Shown here: positions 6,221-13,518 of the stretch, piece by piece
Layout of the letters: every line of letters begins with the position of its first letter
How positions within the stretch are numbered: position 1 is the stretch's first letter
DNA from: Lachnospiraceae bacterium
GTDB lineage: Bacteria; Bacillota; Clostridia; Lachnospirales; Lachnospiraceae
Direction: 5' to 3'
Length of the DNA: 13,518 nt
NCBI GenBank assembly: GCA_021202715.1
Contig: JAJQCL010000051.1
Span: forward strand, 355-13,872
Notes under the pieces: model-generated
Database searches by the model: none
Seen by the model: only the letters and a program-made list of their open reading frames with translations
Told to the model about the DNA's origin: nothing
Position numbers and translations under genes: made by a program

Positions 6221-7183
6221 ATGAGTACGACCGTAGATATCATCGTCCCCTGCTACAATGAAGAGCCGGGACTGAATTTATTTTATGAAGAAACGCGGAA
6301 GGTGCTGGACACCCTGCCCGACTACCGTTTCTCCTTTCTCTTTGTCAACGACGGGAGCCGCGACGGCACGCTGCGGGAGATGCGGCGGCTGGCGGCGCTG
6401 CACGCGGAGGTCCATTATCTCTCCTTTTCGCGGAATTTCGGCAAGGAGGCCGCCATGTACGCCGGCCTGCGCAATGTTTCCGGCGATCTGGTCATCATCA
6501 TGGACGCAGATCTGCAGCATCCGCCGGCCATGATCCCGGAGATGCTGCAGGGCATCGAGGAGGGCTATGACTGCGCCGCGGCCAGGCGGACCTCCCGGGA
6601 AGGAGAATCCCGGATTCGCAGCTTCTTCTCCCGCGCCTTTTACCGCCTGAGCAACCGCCTCACCGATGTAACGATGGCTGAGGGCGCCGTCGATTTCCGG
6701 GTCATGACGCGCCGCATGGTGAACGCCATCCTCGAACTCTCGGAAGTGGAACGTTTTTCCAAAGGGATCTTCGCCTGGGTAGGCTTTGAAACAAAATGGT
6801 ATCCCTATGAAAATGTAGAACGGGCTGTGGGCACGACCAAATGGAGCTTTATGGGCCTGTTTCGCTATGCCATCGGCGGCATCACGTCCTTCTCCATCGC
6901 CCCGCTGCGCCTGGTGACGGGGACAGGCTTTGTGATCTCTCTGTGCGCGTTTATTTACATTCTCATCACGCTGGTACAGACGCTGCTCTTCGGCATCACC
7001 GTACCCGGCTATGTGACGCTGCTGTGCGCGGTCCTCTTTCTGGGCGGAATCATCGAGCTCTCGGTGGGCATACTGGGAGAGTACGTGGCCCACATTTACC
7101 TGGAGGCCAAGGATCGCCCTCTCTATATCATTCAGGAGGCACGCCTGGGCAGAGACCGGGAGCCCAAAGGAGGAAAAGTATGA
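6221..7183 (+). CDS. GT2 polyprenyl-phosphate glycosyltransferase (GtrB/CsbB/DPM1-like)
   Basis: The 320-residue protein has a cytosolic GT-A domain and two C-terminal membrane helices (about 228-255 and 262-292). Motifs seen: VPCYNEEPGL (9-18), FVNDGSRDGT (41-50), SFSRNFGKEAAMYAGL (68-83), the metal-binding DADLQHPP (95-102) and EGAVDFRVM (154-162). These place it with enzymes that move a sugar from a nucleotide donor to undecaprenyl phosphate on the inner membrane face, such as CsbB of Bacillus subtilis and GtrB of phages. The sugar cannot be told from sequence. The ATG at 6221 has AGGATGGAG shortly upstream. The stop overlaps the yfhO-like start (ATGA), so the two proteins are probably made together. 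In B. subtilis and relatives CsbB supplies the lipid-linked sugar used by YfhO, which supports the same pairing here. Confidence 0.93.
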   Translation: MSTTVDIIVPCYNEEPGLNLFYEETRKVLDTLPDYRFSFLFVNDGSRDGTLREMRRLAALHAEVHYLSFSRNFGKEAAMYAGLRNVSGDLVIIMDADLQHPPAMIPEMLQGIEEGYDCAAARRTSREGESRIRSFFSRAFYRLSNRLTDVTMAEGAVDFRVMTRRMVNAILELSEVERFSKGIFAWVGFETKWYPYENVERAVGTTKWSFMGLFRYAIGGITSFSIAPLRLVTGTGFVISLCAFIYILITLVQTLLFGITVPGYVTLLCAVLFLGGIIELSVGILGEYVAHIYLEAKDRPLYIIQEARLGRDREPKGGKV

Positions 7184-9948
7184 CTGTACGGATTAAAACG
7201 CCCGGCGCCGGGAAGTCGGAGGACCGGCTTCCGATGATTCTCTCCTTCCTGCTGCCCGTCGTCGTCATGGTGGGCATCTTCGCCGGAAAGGGCATTTACC
7301 CCTTCGGGGAGAACAGCTTCCTGCGCACCGACCTGTACCACCAGTACGCGCCGTTTTTCGCGGAGTTCGCCCGGGCGCTTAAAGAAGGCGAGAGCCTGAC
7401 TTACTCTTTCGAGATCGGGCTGGGAAGCAATTATGTGGCGCTGATGGCCTATTATCTGGCCAGTCCCTTCAACTGGCTGCTGCTCCTGATTCCCTCCGGC
7501 TTCGTCATCGAGTTCATGACCTACCTGATCGTCTTCAAGATCGGACTGTGCGGACTGACGATGGCCGGATATCTGAAAAGAAAATTTCAGGTCAATAGCC
7601 TTCTCCTTCCCTTCTTTGGCATCTGCTACGCGCTGTGCGGCTACCTGGCCGCCTACAGCTGGAATATCATGTGGCTGGACTGCCTGTGGCTGGCTCCTCT
7701 GATCCTTCTGGGACTGGAGCGCCTGGTCCGGGAGGACCGCCCCTTCCTCTACTGCATCACCCTGGGGCTGGCAATTCTCAGCAACTACTACATTTCCATC
7801 ATGCTGTGCATCTTCATGGTGCTGTATTTTGTCTGTGAAATGATCCTGCTGCCGCGGCAGCGGGCGGCACAGTATGTGAAGAAGACGGCCCTTTTCGCCG
7901 TATTTTCGCTGCTCGCCGGCGGTCTGGCCGCCGTCCTGCTGCTGCCCGCCGCCAAAGCCCTGATGACGACGGCCTCTGCAGACAGCACGTTCCCCTCCTC
8001 TCTGACCTCGTATTTCTCCATTCTGGAAATGCTGGCCCGGCAGATGATGAATGTCGAGGTGGAGATCGGCCTCGAACACTGGCCCAACCTCTACAGCGGC
8101 GTGGTCTGCCTGCTCTGCTTCCCCGCCTATATTTTAAATAAAGAAATTCCGGCGAAGCAGAAGATCGTCAAGAGCACGCTGCTGATGGTGATGCTCCTGA
8201 GCTTCAGCCTGAACATCCCCAACTATATCTGGCACGGGATGCATTATCCCAACAGCCTGCCCTGCCGCCAGTCCTTCCTCTATACGATCCTGCTTCTCAC
8301 GCTGTGCTTCGAGGGCTTCCGCGGCCTCAGACAGCTGAGTAAGGGACAGATCGCAGGCATCTTCTGCGGCGTCATGGCTTTCATCCTCATCTGTCAGGTC
8401 GTCGTTACGGCGGACGAGTTCGATTACTATGTCTACTATCTGACGCTGCTGTTCGTGGCCCTGTACGCCCTGATCGCCTATCAGTGGCGTTCTGATAAGC
8501 TGGCCCGCTCCACGGCGCTGATTCTGTCTCTGGCTCTGGTGGTGGCGGAGACGGGCATCAACATGGCCTCGACCAGCATCACAACGACCAGCCGAACCGA
8601 CTACTGGAGCAATACAGAGAACTACCAGACGCTGCTGGAGCAGGCGGAGGCGGACGACACCAGCGGCTTCTACCGCGTGGAGAAGGTCAGCCGCCGCACG
8701 AAGAACGACGGCGCCTGGACCGGCTACCAGTCGGCCTCCATCTTCTCCTCCACCACGCAGGCCGCCGTCAGCGATTTCTACACGATCTTCGGCATGGAGG
8801 GAAATACCAACGCCTACAGCTTCACCGGCGCCACGCCTCTGATGGCCTCGCTGCTGTCGGTGCGTTACCAGCTGTCCACCACGCAGCTGGAAGACAGCGC
8901 GCTCTATGAGTGCATCGGCTGGGAGGACACGACCTACCTGTATGAAAATCTGTACACGCTGAATGTGGGCTTCATGATCGCCGACGATGTCAGCGACTAT
9001 TTCTCCTACTATTCCGGCGATCCGGCCGCAGCGCAAAACGCTCTGGTCAATCTGACGACCGGCAGCGGCAATGTATTGAACGAGATCGCGGAGAGCTCCG
9101 GCTCCTCCCTTTCCCTCGAAGTAACAGAGGCCGGTCATATCTACGTCTATGTGGCTAATGACGACGTGGAGGACGTTACTGCCTACGTGAATTCCTCCCC
9201 GAAGAGCTTTTCCAACGTGGACCGCGGCTACCTCCTCGATCTGGGCGTCTGCGAGGTCGGGGATGTCATCTCGCTGAGCTCCGACGAGGGGCTGACGCTG
9301 GATGCCACCGCATACCTCTTCGATGAGGAGGTCTTCATCGACTGGTATAACCACATGAGCGAACAGAGTCTTCAGGTTGAATCCTGCACAAATACACTGT
9401 CGGAAACCAGTCTCACCGGCACGATCACGGTCACAGAGGACGGCACGCTCTTCCTCTCCATTCCCTACGATGAGGGATGGACCGTGACGGTGGACGGAGA
9501 AGAAGTGGAAGCCTCCGCCTTCGCGGAGACCTTCCTGGCCCTCGATCTGACGGTGGGAACGCACACGATCGCGCTGCATTACCATGTTGCAGGACTGACG
9601 GAGGGAGCGGTCATTTCCCTGGTTTCTCTGGCGATCCTGGTCTTTCTGGCCGTGTTCCTTCTCCTGTTCCGTCGAAACCGGCGGCTGCGGCAGAAACGCC
9701 GGAGACAGGAACGCGCCGCCCGCCGGGCGACTGCGGCAGAGAACGATGCGGCACAGGAACCGGTTCCTGAAAAACCGCCGGAGAGAATGGGCAGCGCCCC
9801 TCTCACGGAGGAGGCCTGGCCGACACCAGTGAAAACATCCTCCCCGGAGGAGGATCCTCTGACCGATGATGAGATCGCGGAGATTCTGCTGGAGGATGAC
9901 GAGTATCTGGATCCGCCGGAGGAAGCGCCGGAGGAATATTCCGTTTAA
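7180..9948 (+). CDS. YfhO-family membrane glycosyltransferase (GT-C-like)
   Basis: This is a 922-residue polytopic membrane protein. The ATG at 7180 has AAAGGAGG 6 bases upstream and overlaps the previous stop; the frame is open further upstream but only as an out-of-frame shadow of the glycosyltransferase gene. The N-terminal half (about 18-470) holds many helices and the family motifs RTDLYHQYAPFF in the first outer loop and GLGSNYVALMAYYLASPFNW. A large extracytoplasmic region (about 480-800) ends with the typical YfhO block YDEGWTVTVDGEEVE plus GTHTIALHYHVAGLTEGAVIS, then the last helix (about 808-830). YfhO proteins transfer a sugar from an undecaprenyl carrier to envelope polymers such as lipoteichoic acid; the acceptor here is unknown. 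Unusual is the 92-residue C-terminal tail, very basic first, then Pro- and acid-rich. Confidence 0.92.
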   Translation: MTVRIKTPGAGKSEDRLPMILSFLLPVVVMVGIFAGKGIYPFGENSFLRTDLYHQYAPFFAEFARALKEGESLTYSFEIGLGSNYVALMAYYLASPFNWLLLLIPSGFVIEFMTYLIVFKIGLCGLTMAGYLKRKFQVNSLLLPFFGICYALCGYLAAYSWNIMWLDCLWLAPLILLGLERLVREDRPFLYCITLGLAILSNYYISIMLCIFMVLYFVCEMILLPRQRAAQYVKKTALFAVFSLLAGGLAAVLLLPAAKALMTTASADSTFPSSLTSYFSILEMLARQMMNVEVEIGLEHWPNLYSGVVCLLCFPAYILNKEIPAKQKIVKSTLLMVMLLSFSLNIPNYIWHGMHYPNSLPCRQSFLYTILLLTLCFEGFRGLRQLSKGQIAGIFCGVMAFILICQVVVTADEFDYYVYYLTLLFVALYALIAYQWRSDKLARSTALILSLALVVAETGINMASTSITTTSRTDYWSNTENYQTLLEQAEADDTSGFYRVEKVSRRTKNDGAWTGYQSASIFSSTTQAAVSDFYTIFGMEGNTNAYSFTGATPLMASLLSVRYQLSTTQLEDSALYECIGWEDTTYLYENLYTLNVGFMIADDVSDYFSYYSGDPAAAQNALVNLTTGSGNVLNEIAESSGSSLSLEVTEAGHIYVYVANDDVEDVTAYVNSSPKSFSNVDRGYLLDLGVCEVGDVISLSSDEGLTLDATAYLFDEEVFIDWYNHMSEQSLQVESCTNTLSETSLTGTITVTEDGTLFLSIPYDEGWTVTVDGEEVEASAFAETFLALDLTVGTHTIALHYHVAGLTEGAVISLVSLAILVFLAVFLLLFRRNRRLRQKRRRQERAARRATAAENDAAQEPVPEKPPERMGSAPLTEEAWPTPVKTSSPEEDPLTDDEIAEILLEDDEYLDPPEEAPEEYSV

Positions 9949-9972
9949 ATTTTGATGAAGGAGATATTGACC

Positions 9973-11322
9973 ATGAAATTATGGGGTGGAAGATTTACCA
10001 AGAAAACAGACGACCTGGCCTTCGCCTTTAACGAGTCCCTGTCCTTTGACCGCCGACTCTTCCGGCAGGACATCACGGGAAGCCTGGCACACGTGAAGAT
10101 GCTGGCGAAGCAGGGAATCCTGACAGAAGAAGAAAAGGAACAGATTCAGGCGGGTCTGCAGGGGATCCTGAACGATCTGACCTCCGGGAAGCTCGACTTC
10201 GATCCGCAGTATGAGGACATTCACAGCTTCGTGGAAGCGCTGCTCATCGAACGGATCGGCGATGTGGGGAAGAAGCTCCACACCGGCCGCAGCCGCAACG
10301 ATCAGGTAGCGCTGGATATGCGCCTGTACGTCCGGGATGAGATCCCGGTTCTGACGGGACTCGTGGAAGAACTGCGTGCCACGCTGAAGCAGCGGATGGA
10401 GGAGAATCTGGAGACCTACATGCCCGGTTTCACGCACATGCAGAAGGCCCAGCCCACCACGCTGGCTCACCATCTGGGCGCTTACTATGAGATGTTCGGC
10501 CGCGATCTCTCCCGCCTGCACGATCTGCGGGAGCGAATGAACGAGTGCCCGCTGGGCGCTGGTGCGCTGGCCGGGACCACCTATCCGCTGGACCGCGAAT
10601 ACACCGCCAAACTGCTGGGCTTCCGCTGCGCCACTGCCAACAGCATGGACTCGGTCTCGGACCGGGATTATCTGATCGAGCTTCTCAGTGCGCTCTCGAT
10701 GATCATGATGCACCTGAGCCGTTTCTGTGAGGAGATCATCTGCTGGAATTCCAATGAATATCAGTTCGTGGAGATTGACGACGGCTATAGCACCGGCAGC
10801 AGCATCATGCCGCAAAAGAAGAACCCCGACATCGCCGAGCTGGTCCGCGGCAAGACAGGCCGTGTCTACGGGGCGCTGATGGGACTGCTGACGACGATGA
10901 AGAGCCTGCCTCTGGCCTACAATAAGGACATGCAGGAGGACAAAGAAGGCGCCTTCGATGCCATCGACACCGTCGAATCCTGTCTCACCCTCTTTAACGG
11001 CATGCTCGCCACCCTGCGCTTTAACAAAACGGCGATGGAGCGCAGCGCCCGGGGCGGCTTCACCAACGCCACCGACGCCGCCGATTACCTGGTGAACCAC
11101 GGCGTTCCCTTCCGCGACGCGCACGGTATCATCGGGCAGCTGGGTCTGGTCTGCCTGGAGAAGGACGTCTCCCTGGACGCGCTCCCGCTGGAGGATTACC
11201 AGGCGGTCTGCCCCGTTTTTCAGGAAGCCATCTATGACGCCATCAGCCTGAAGACCTGCGTAGAGAAGCGGATGACCAAGGGCGCGCCCGGCGCACTGAT
11301 CGCCGAAGGAATTTTGAAATAG
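9973..11322 (+). CDS. argH: Argininosuccinate lyase
   Basis: ArgH splits argininosuccinate into arginine and fumarate, the last step of arginine synthesis. The protein has 449 residues from the ATG at 9973; a TTG at 9952 and an ATG at 9955 are in frame, but AAGGAGA at 9958-9964 sits 8 bases before the 9973 ATG, and MKLWGGRFTKK is the usual ArgH N-terminus. Visible fumarase/aspartase superfamily motifs: TGRSRNDQ (104-111), THMQKAQPTT (154-163) with the catalytic histidine, and the signature GSSIMPQKKNPD (275-286) with the mobile-loop catalytic serine. Length is normal. It follows the YfhO gene by 24 bp with no clear promoter or ARG box, and argG is not in the window, so it appears to ride on the glycosylation operon's transcript. 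Identification is secure. Confidence 0.97.
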   Translation: MKLWGGRFTKKTDDLAFAFNESLSFDRRLFRQDITGSLAHVKMLAKQGILTEEEKEQIQAGLQGILNDLTSGKLDFDPQYEDIHSFVEALLIERIGDVGKKLHTGRSRNDQVALDMRLYVRDEIPVLTGLVEELRATLKQRMEENLETYMPGFTHMQKAQPTTLAHHLGAYYEMFGRDLSRLHDLRERMNECPLGAGALAGTTYPLDREYTAKLLGFRCATANSMDSVSDRDYLIELLSALSMIMMHLSRFCEEIICWNSNEYQFVEIDDGYSTGSSIMPQKKNPDIAELVRGKTGRVYGALMGLLTTMKSLPLAYNKDMQEDKEGAFDAIDTVESCLTLFNGMLATLRFNKTAMERSARGGFTNATDAADYLVNHGVPFRDAHGIIGQLGLVCLEKDVSLDALPLEDYQAVCPVFQEAIYDAISLKTCVEKRMTKGAPGALIAEGILK

Positions 11323-11336
11323 AGGAATAAGAGAAC

Positions 11337-11446
11337 ACCGCCCGACGGGACAATCACATCCCCATCAGGCGGATGCGCATAGCGCATAAGGAAGCAGGTC
11401 CCAAAAACGACCGCGCTTAACGCGAGAATGCGCAAATCGCATTCTT
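11337..11446. repeat. Palindrome cluster between convergent argH and yigZ
   Basis: Six inverted repeats lie in 110 bp: CCGCC/GGCGG (11338-11342 with 11368-11372), nested GGGA/TCCC (11347-11350 with 11359-11362), ATGCGC/GCGCAT (11373-11378 with 11382-11387), GGTC/GACC (11397-11400 with 11409-11412), CGCG/CGCG (11412-11415 with 11421-11424) and AGAATGCG/CGCATTCT (11425-11432 with 11438-11445). The GGTC/GACC and CGCG pairs share C11412, so they compete at one base. The last stem is the strongest. The density is much higher than elsewhere in the window and suggests a dispersed palindromic element or a structured RNA, besides serving as a terminator region. Confidence 0.6.
11412..11446. terminator. 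Likely transcription end region shared by argH and yigZ
   Basis: For argH (plus), the 8-bp stem AGAATGCG/CGCATTCT (11425-11445), extendable by a G-U pair to 11446, is followed by TAATTTAC, a weak U-tract. For yigZ (minus), the stems begin 4 bases after the stop; the CGCG stem (11412-11424) is followed on that strand by GTCGTTTTT. Neither is a textbook terminator, but position between convergent genes supports the role. Confidence 0.5.
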
Positions 11447-11449
11447 AAT

Positions 11450-12100
11450 TTACAGAAGAATCACTTCGCGGTCCAGCACCGCATATCTCTGCTCTCCCAG
11501 ATCCTCGATGCCGACCCGCCCGCTGGTGGCGTCGGTGATCTCCGCGGTGAAGCGCTCCGCCTCCGCCGCAGGGAGCAGATATGTCAGAGACACTGCGTCG
11601 GCGTACTCGCTCTCCAGCGCCGTAAGTCCCCGGTTCCCGGCCAGATACTGAATCTTCCCCAGACTGTTGTAATCGCAGGTCAGGCGCAGCTTCTCCCCCT
11701 CGATCCGCTCCAGCACAAGGCTGGCCGCCAGTCCCTCACGGGCCGCCCGGCCATAGGCTCGCACCAGGCCGCCGGTACCCAGGAGCGTCCCACCGAAGTA
11801 GCGCGTCACCACGATACAGGCATTGCGAACGCCGGCTCCCAGGAGCACATCCAGGATCGGCCGTCCCGCCGTCCCGGAGGGTTCCCCATCGTCGCTGCAG
11901 CGGCTGATCTCGCTGCGCTCCCCCAGCACATAAGCAGAGCAGTGATGCCTGGCATCCCAGTATTTCTTCCGGATGGATTCTATGAAAGCAGCGGCCGCCT
12001 CCTCGCTGTCCACAGCCGCCACATCCGCCAGGAAGCGGGATTTCTTCTCCACGACCTCCCCCTGACCGCCCTCATACACGATCTTCACCGTCTCCTCCAT
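11450..12100 (-). CDS. YigZ/IMPACT (UPF0029) family protein
   Basis: The 216-residue protein belongs to the widespread YigZ/IMPACT family, cytosolic proteins of poorly known function tied in eukaryotes to translation control through GCN2. The N-terminal IMPACT domain is complete: KKSRFLADVA (19-28), the conserved WDARHHCSAY, DDGEPSGTAGRPIL, the strand VVTRYFGG, and the signature FGGTLLGTGGLVRAYG. The C-terminal about 75 residues form the second YigZ domain (DUF1949-like). Length fits bacterial YigZ (about 200-215). The ATG at 12100 has GGAG about 10 bases upstream. It has its own promoter and diverges from the PBP gene; the 3' end faces argH. The family is certain, the function is not. Confidence 0.94.
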   Translation of the reverse strand: MEETVKIVYEGGQGEVVEKKSRFLADVAAVDSEEAAAAFIESIRKKYWDARHHCSAYVLGERSEISRCSDDGEPSGTAGRPILDVLLGAGVRNACIVVTRYFGGTLLGTGGLVRAYGRAAREGLAASLVLERIEGEKLRLTCDYNSLGKIQYLAGNRGLTALESEYADAVSLTYLLPAAEAERFTAEITDATSGRVGIEDLGEQRYAVLDREVILL

Positions 12101-12130
12101 GCGCGTCTCTCCTCTCCGTTCCCTGCCCTC

Positions 12131-12159
12131 AGTCTAGCAGAAAAAGCACGTTTTGGCTA
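12131..12159 (-). promoter_or_regulatory. Extended -10 promoter of yigZ
   Basis: On the minus strand TAGCCA (12154-12159, 4 of 6 to -35) is followed after 17 bases by TAGACT (12131-12136), preceded directly by TGC (12137-12139), an extended -10. Start of transcription would be near 12124, leaving a leader of about 24 bases. Confidence 0.55.
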
Positions 12160-12282
12160 CCGGCAAATGCTTCCCCCGCCTTTTATTCCCCACTTTTTCC
12201 CTGATTTCTGTCGAAAAACGCATGTTTTTCCTTTAAAAATCGCTGAATTTTCTTCTTTTTATGGGTTTTGGCAGTGTTCCCC

Positions 12283-12311
12283 TTTATTTATCACGATTTA
12301 TCTGCTATACT
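12283..12311 (+). promoter_or_regulatory. Extended -10 promoter of the class A PBP gene
   Basis: TATACT (12306-12311, 5 of 6 to TATAAT) is preceded by TGC (12303-12305), an extended -10. The spacing-appropriate -35, TTTATT (12283-12288), is weak, as is common with extended -10 promoters. Upstream DNA is T-rich. The leader to the ATG at 12398 would be about 80 bases. Confidence 0.65.
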
Positions 12312-12321
12312 GATTCCATCA

Positions 12322-12382
12322 GGGTCAAAAAGTCATGAAATCGAATCACTTCAGACCCACGATATCGAGAGAACGCAACTCT
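12322..12382 (+). repeat. Possible hairpins in the leader of the PBP gene
   Basis: GGGTC (12322-12326) can pair with GACCC (12354-12358), with AAGT (12330-12333) and ACTT (12348-12351) nested inside. A second small stem, AGAG (12368-12371) with CTCT (12379-12382), ends 3 bases before the GGAGG of the PBP gene. The stems are short and may be chance. Confidence 0.3.
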
Positions 12383-12397
12383 TTTGGAGGATACACT

Positions 12398-13518
12398 ATG
12401 AATTTTGGAAAAGATGGCGTGAATAAACAGCTCCATGCCATTCAGTCCGATCGCAAAAAGCTCCGCAGCAAATCCGTTTTGACGGTTGTGAAGGTGGTTC
12501 TTTTTGTGGTCCTCTTTGTCGCCGTGGTGGGGACCGCCGCCGCATACGGCATCGTCCGCGGCATCATCGCCGAGGCGCCGGACATCGGCACCCTCGATGT
12601 GACACCGCAGGGCATTTCCACGGAGGTCTACGATTCCGACGGCAATCTCATTGAGACGCTGGTCACCTCCGGTTCCAACCGGGATCCCGTGACCTACGAT
12701 GAAGTCCCCGAAGACCTGGTCAATGCTTTCGTCGCCATCGAGGATTCCCGTTTCTGGACCCACAGCGGCGTGGACATCCGCGGTCTGCTGCGAGCCGCCG
12801 TTCTGGGCGTACAGAGCGGTTTCACCAGCACACAGGGCGCCAGCACCATCACGCAGCAGCTCATTAAGAACAATGTCTTCGACGGCGGCGCAGAATCCAG
12901 TCTGGGCGCCAAGATCGTCCGCAAGGTCCAGGAACAGTATCTGGCCATCGAGCTGGAGAAGGTGATGTCCAAGGAAGACATCATGATCAACTATCTGAAT
13001 ACCATCAATCTGGGTTCCAACTGTCTGGGTGTGCAGACCGCCGCACGGCGGTATTTCGACAAGGATGTCAGTGAACTCACCCTGTCCGAATGCGCGGTCA
13101 TCGCCGGCATCACGCAGAACCCGTCCGGCTACAATCCCATCACACACCCCGAAGCCAATGCGGAGAAACGGGAAATCGTTCTTCAGTATATGGAGGAGCA
13201 GGGCTATATCACCGCCGCGGAGCGGGAAGAAGCCCTGGCCGATCCCGTCTACGAGCGGATTCAGGAGGTAAACAGCCAATACGAGGAGACGGACGACTCG
13301 CCCTACTCTTATTTTGTCGACCGCCTGATCACAGAGGTCATCGAGGACCTCCAGACCGAATGCGGGTATACCGAATCGCAGGCCACGACCCTGCTCTACA
13401 GCGGCGGTCTGCAGATCTATACCACGCAGGATTCCGACATTCAGGCGATCGTCGATGAAGAGGTCTCCGATCCGGACAACTATACGGCGGTGGACAACAA
13501 ATATTCCTTCTCCTATAC
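12398..13518 (+). CDS. Class A penicillin-binding protein, PBP1a-like (3' end cut by window edge)
   Basis: Class A PBPs polymerise lipid II and cross-link peptidoglycan outside the membrane. The first 373 codons are present and open to the edge. A short basic cytosolic N-terminus (1-26) precedes one signal-anchor helix (about 27-54). The GT51 transglycosylase domain (about 75-255) is complete with its five motifs: EDSRFWTHSG (115-124) with catalytic Glu115, GASTITQQL (147-155), RKVQE (175-179) with the second glutamate Glu179, NYLNTINLG (198-206), and LTLSECAVIAGITQNPSGYNP in two parts (227-247). The sequence then enters the linker before the transpeptidase domain, whose SXXK, SXN and KTG motifs lie beyond the window. 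GGAGG at 12386-12390 is 7 bases from the ATG. It diverges from yigZ and has an extended -10 promoter. Class A PBP is certain; the exact paralogue is not. Confidence 0.94.
   Translation, partial: MNFGKDGVNKQLHAIQSDRKKLRSKSVLTVVKVVLFVVLFVAVVGTAAAYGIVRGIIAEAPDIGTLDVTPQGISTEVYDSDGNLIETLVTSGSNRDPVTYDEVPEDLVNAFVAIEDSRFWTHSGVDIRGLLRAAVLGVQSGFTSTQGASTITQQLIKNNVFDGGAESSLGAKIVRKVQEQYLAIELEKVMSKEDIMINYLNTINLGSNCLGVQTAARRYFDKDVSELTLSECAVIAGITQNPSGYNPITHPEANAEKREIVLQYMEEQGYITAAEREEALADPVYERIQEVNSQYEETDDSPYSYFVDRLITEVIEDLQTECGYTESQATTLLYSGGLQIYTTQDSDIQAIVDEEVSDPDNYTAVDNKYSFSY

Noticed and set aside
6841..7179. A 113-codon N-terminal extension of the yfhO-like frame
   Set aside because: It lies out of frame inside the glycosyltransferase gene, and a strong AAAGGAGG with an ATG at 7180 gives a normal YfhO N-terminus.
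8134..9585. Long minus-strand open frame opposite the yfhO-like gene
   Set aside because: It is a His/Arg/Gln-rich mirror of a real GC-rich coding sequence, without family resemblance or a start signal.
12305..13279. Long minus-strand open frame opposite the PBP gene
   Set aside because: The plus strand encodes an unmistakable GT51 domain; the opposite frame is an antisense shadow that also spans the promoter and leader.
1..13518. CRISPR arrays, insertion sequences, phage or toxin-antitoxin genes
   Set aside because: No regularly spaced repeats, transposase or integrase motifs, or small paired genes were found.

Overview
The window is 13.5 kb of GC-rich chromosome. Gene content, strong AGGAGG-type ribosome binding sites, extended -10 promoters, a dapA-dapB pair, a YigZ/IMPACT protein and a class A penicillin-binding protein fit a Gram-positive (Firmicutes) bacterium. 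The closest match by general appearance is a Lachnospiraceae-like Clostridium; this is inferred from gene style, as no rRNA or other marker is present. There are no insertion sequences, phage genes, CRISPR arrays, tRNA or rRNA genes. The region reads as housekeeping chromosome, not a genomic island.

Left part, all on the minus strand in transcription order: a small SSB-like protein with two OB folds (5858 to 5232); dapA-dapB, two enzymes of the diaminopimelate/lysine pathway, behind a near-consensus promoter and followed by an intrinsic terminator; then a three-gene ABC exporter operon resembling gldA-gldF-gldG (ATPase, permease, GldG-like partner). The last gene runs off the left edge about at its final transmembrane helix.

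Middle, plus strand from 6221: a GT2 polyprenyl-phosphate glycosyltransferase overlaps by 4 bases a large YfhO-family membrane protein. Together they look like the CsbB/YfhO type of extracytoplasmic glycosylation system. argH (argininosuccinate lyase) follows after 24 bp without an evident promoter of its own. Between argH and the convergent yigZ gene lies a 110-bp cluster of palindromes.

Right part: yigZ (minus) and a class A PBP gene (plus, cut by the right edge inside the protein) diverge from a 297-bp spacer with two facing promoters that share a 13-base extended -10 motif.

Functionally the window is weighted to the cell envelope: DAP for peptidoglycan and lysine, a peptidoglycan polymerase, and an envelope glycosylation pair. 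I found no clear new biological system. The most interesting items are the palindrome cluster at 11337-11446, the hairpin-rich leader of the SSB-like gene, the tandem-OB SSB protein without an acidic tip, the acidic cytoplasmic tail of the YfhO protein, and the GldAFG-like exporter in what is probably a non-gliding organism.
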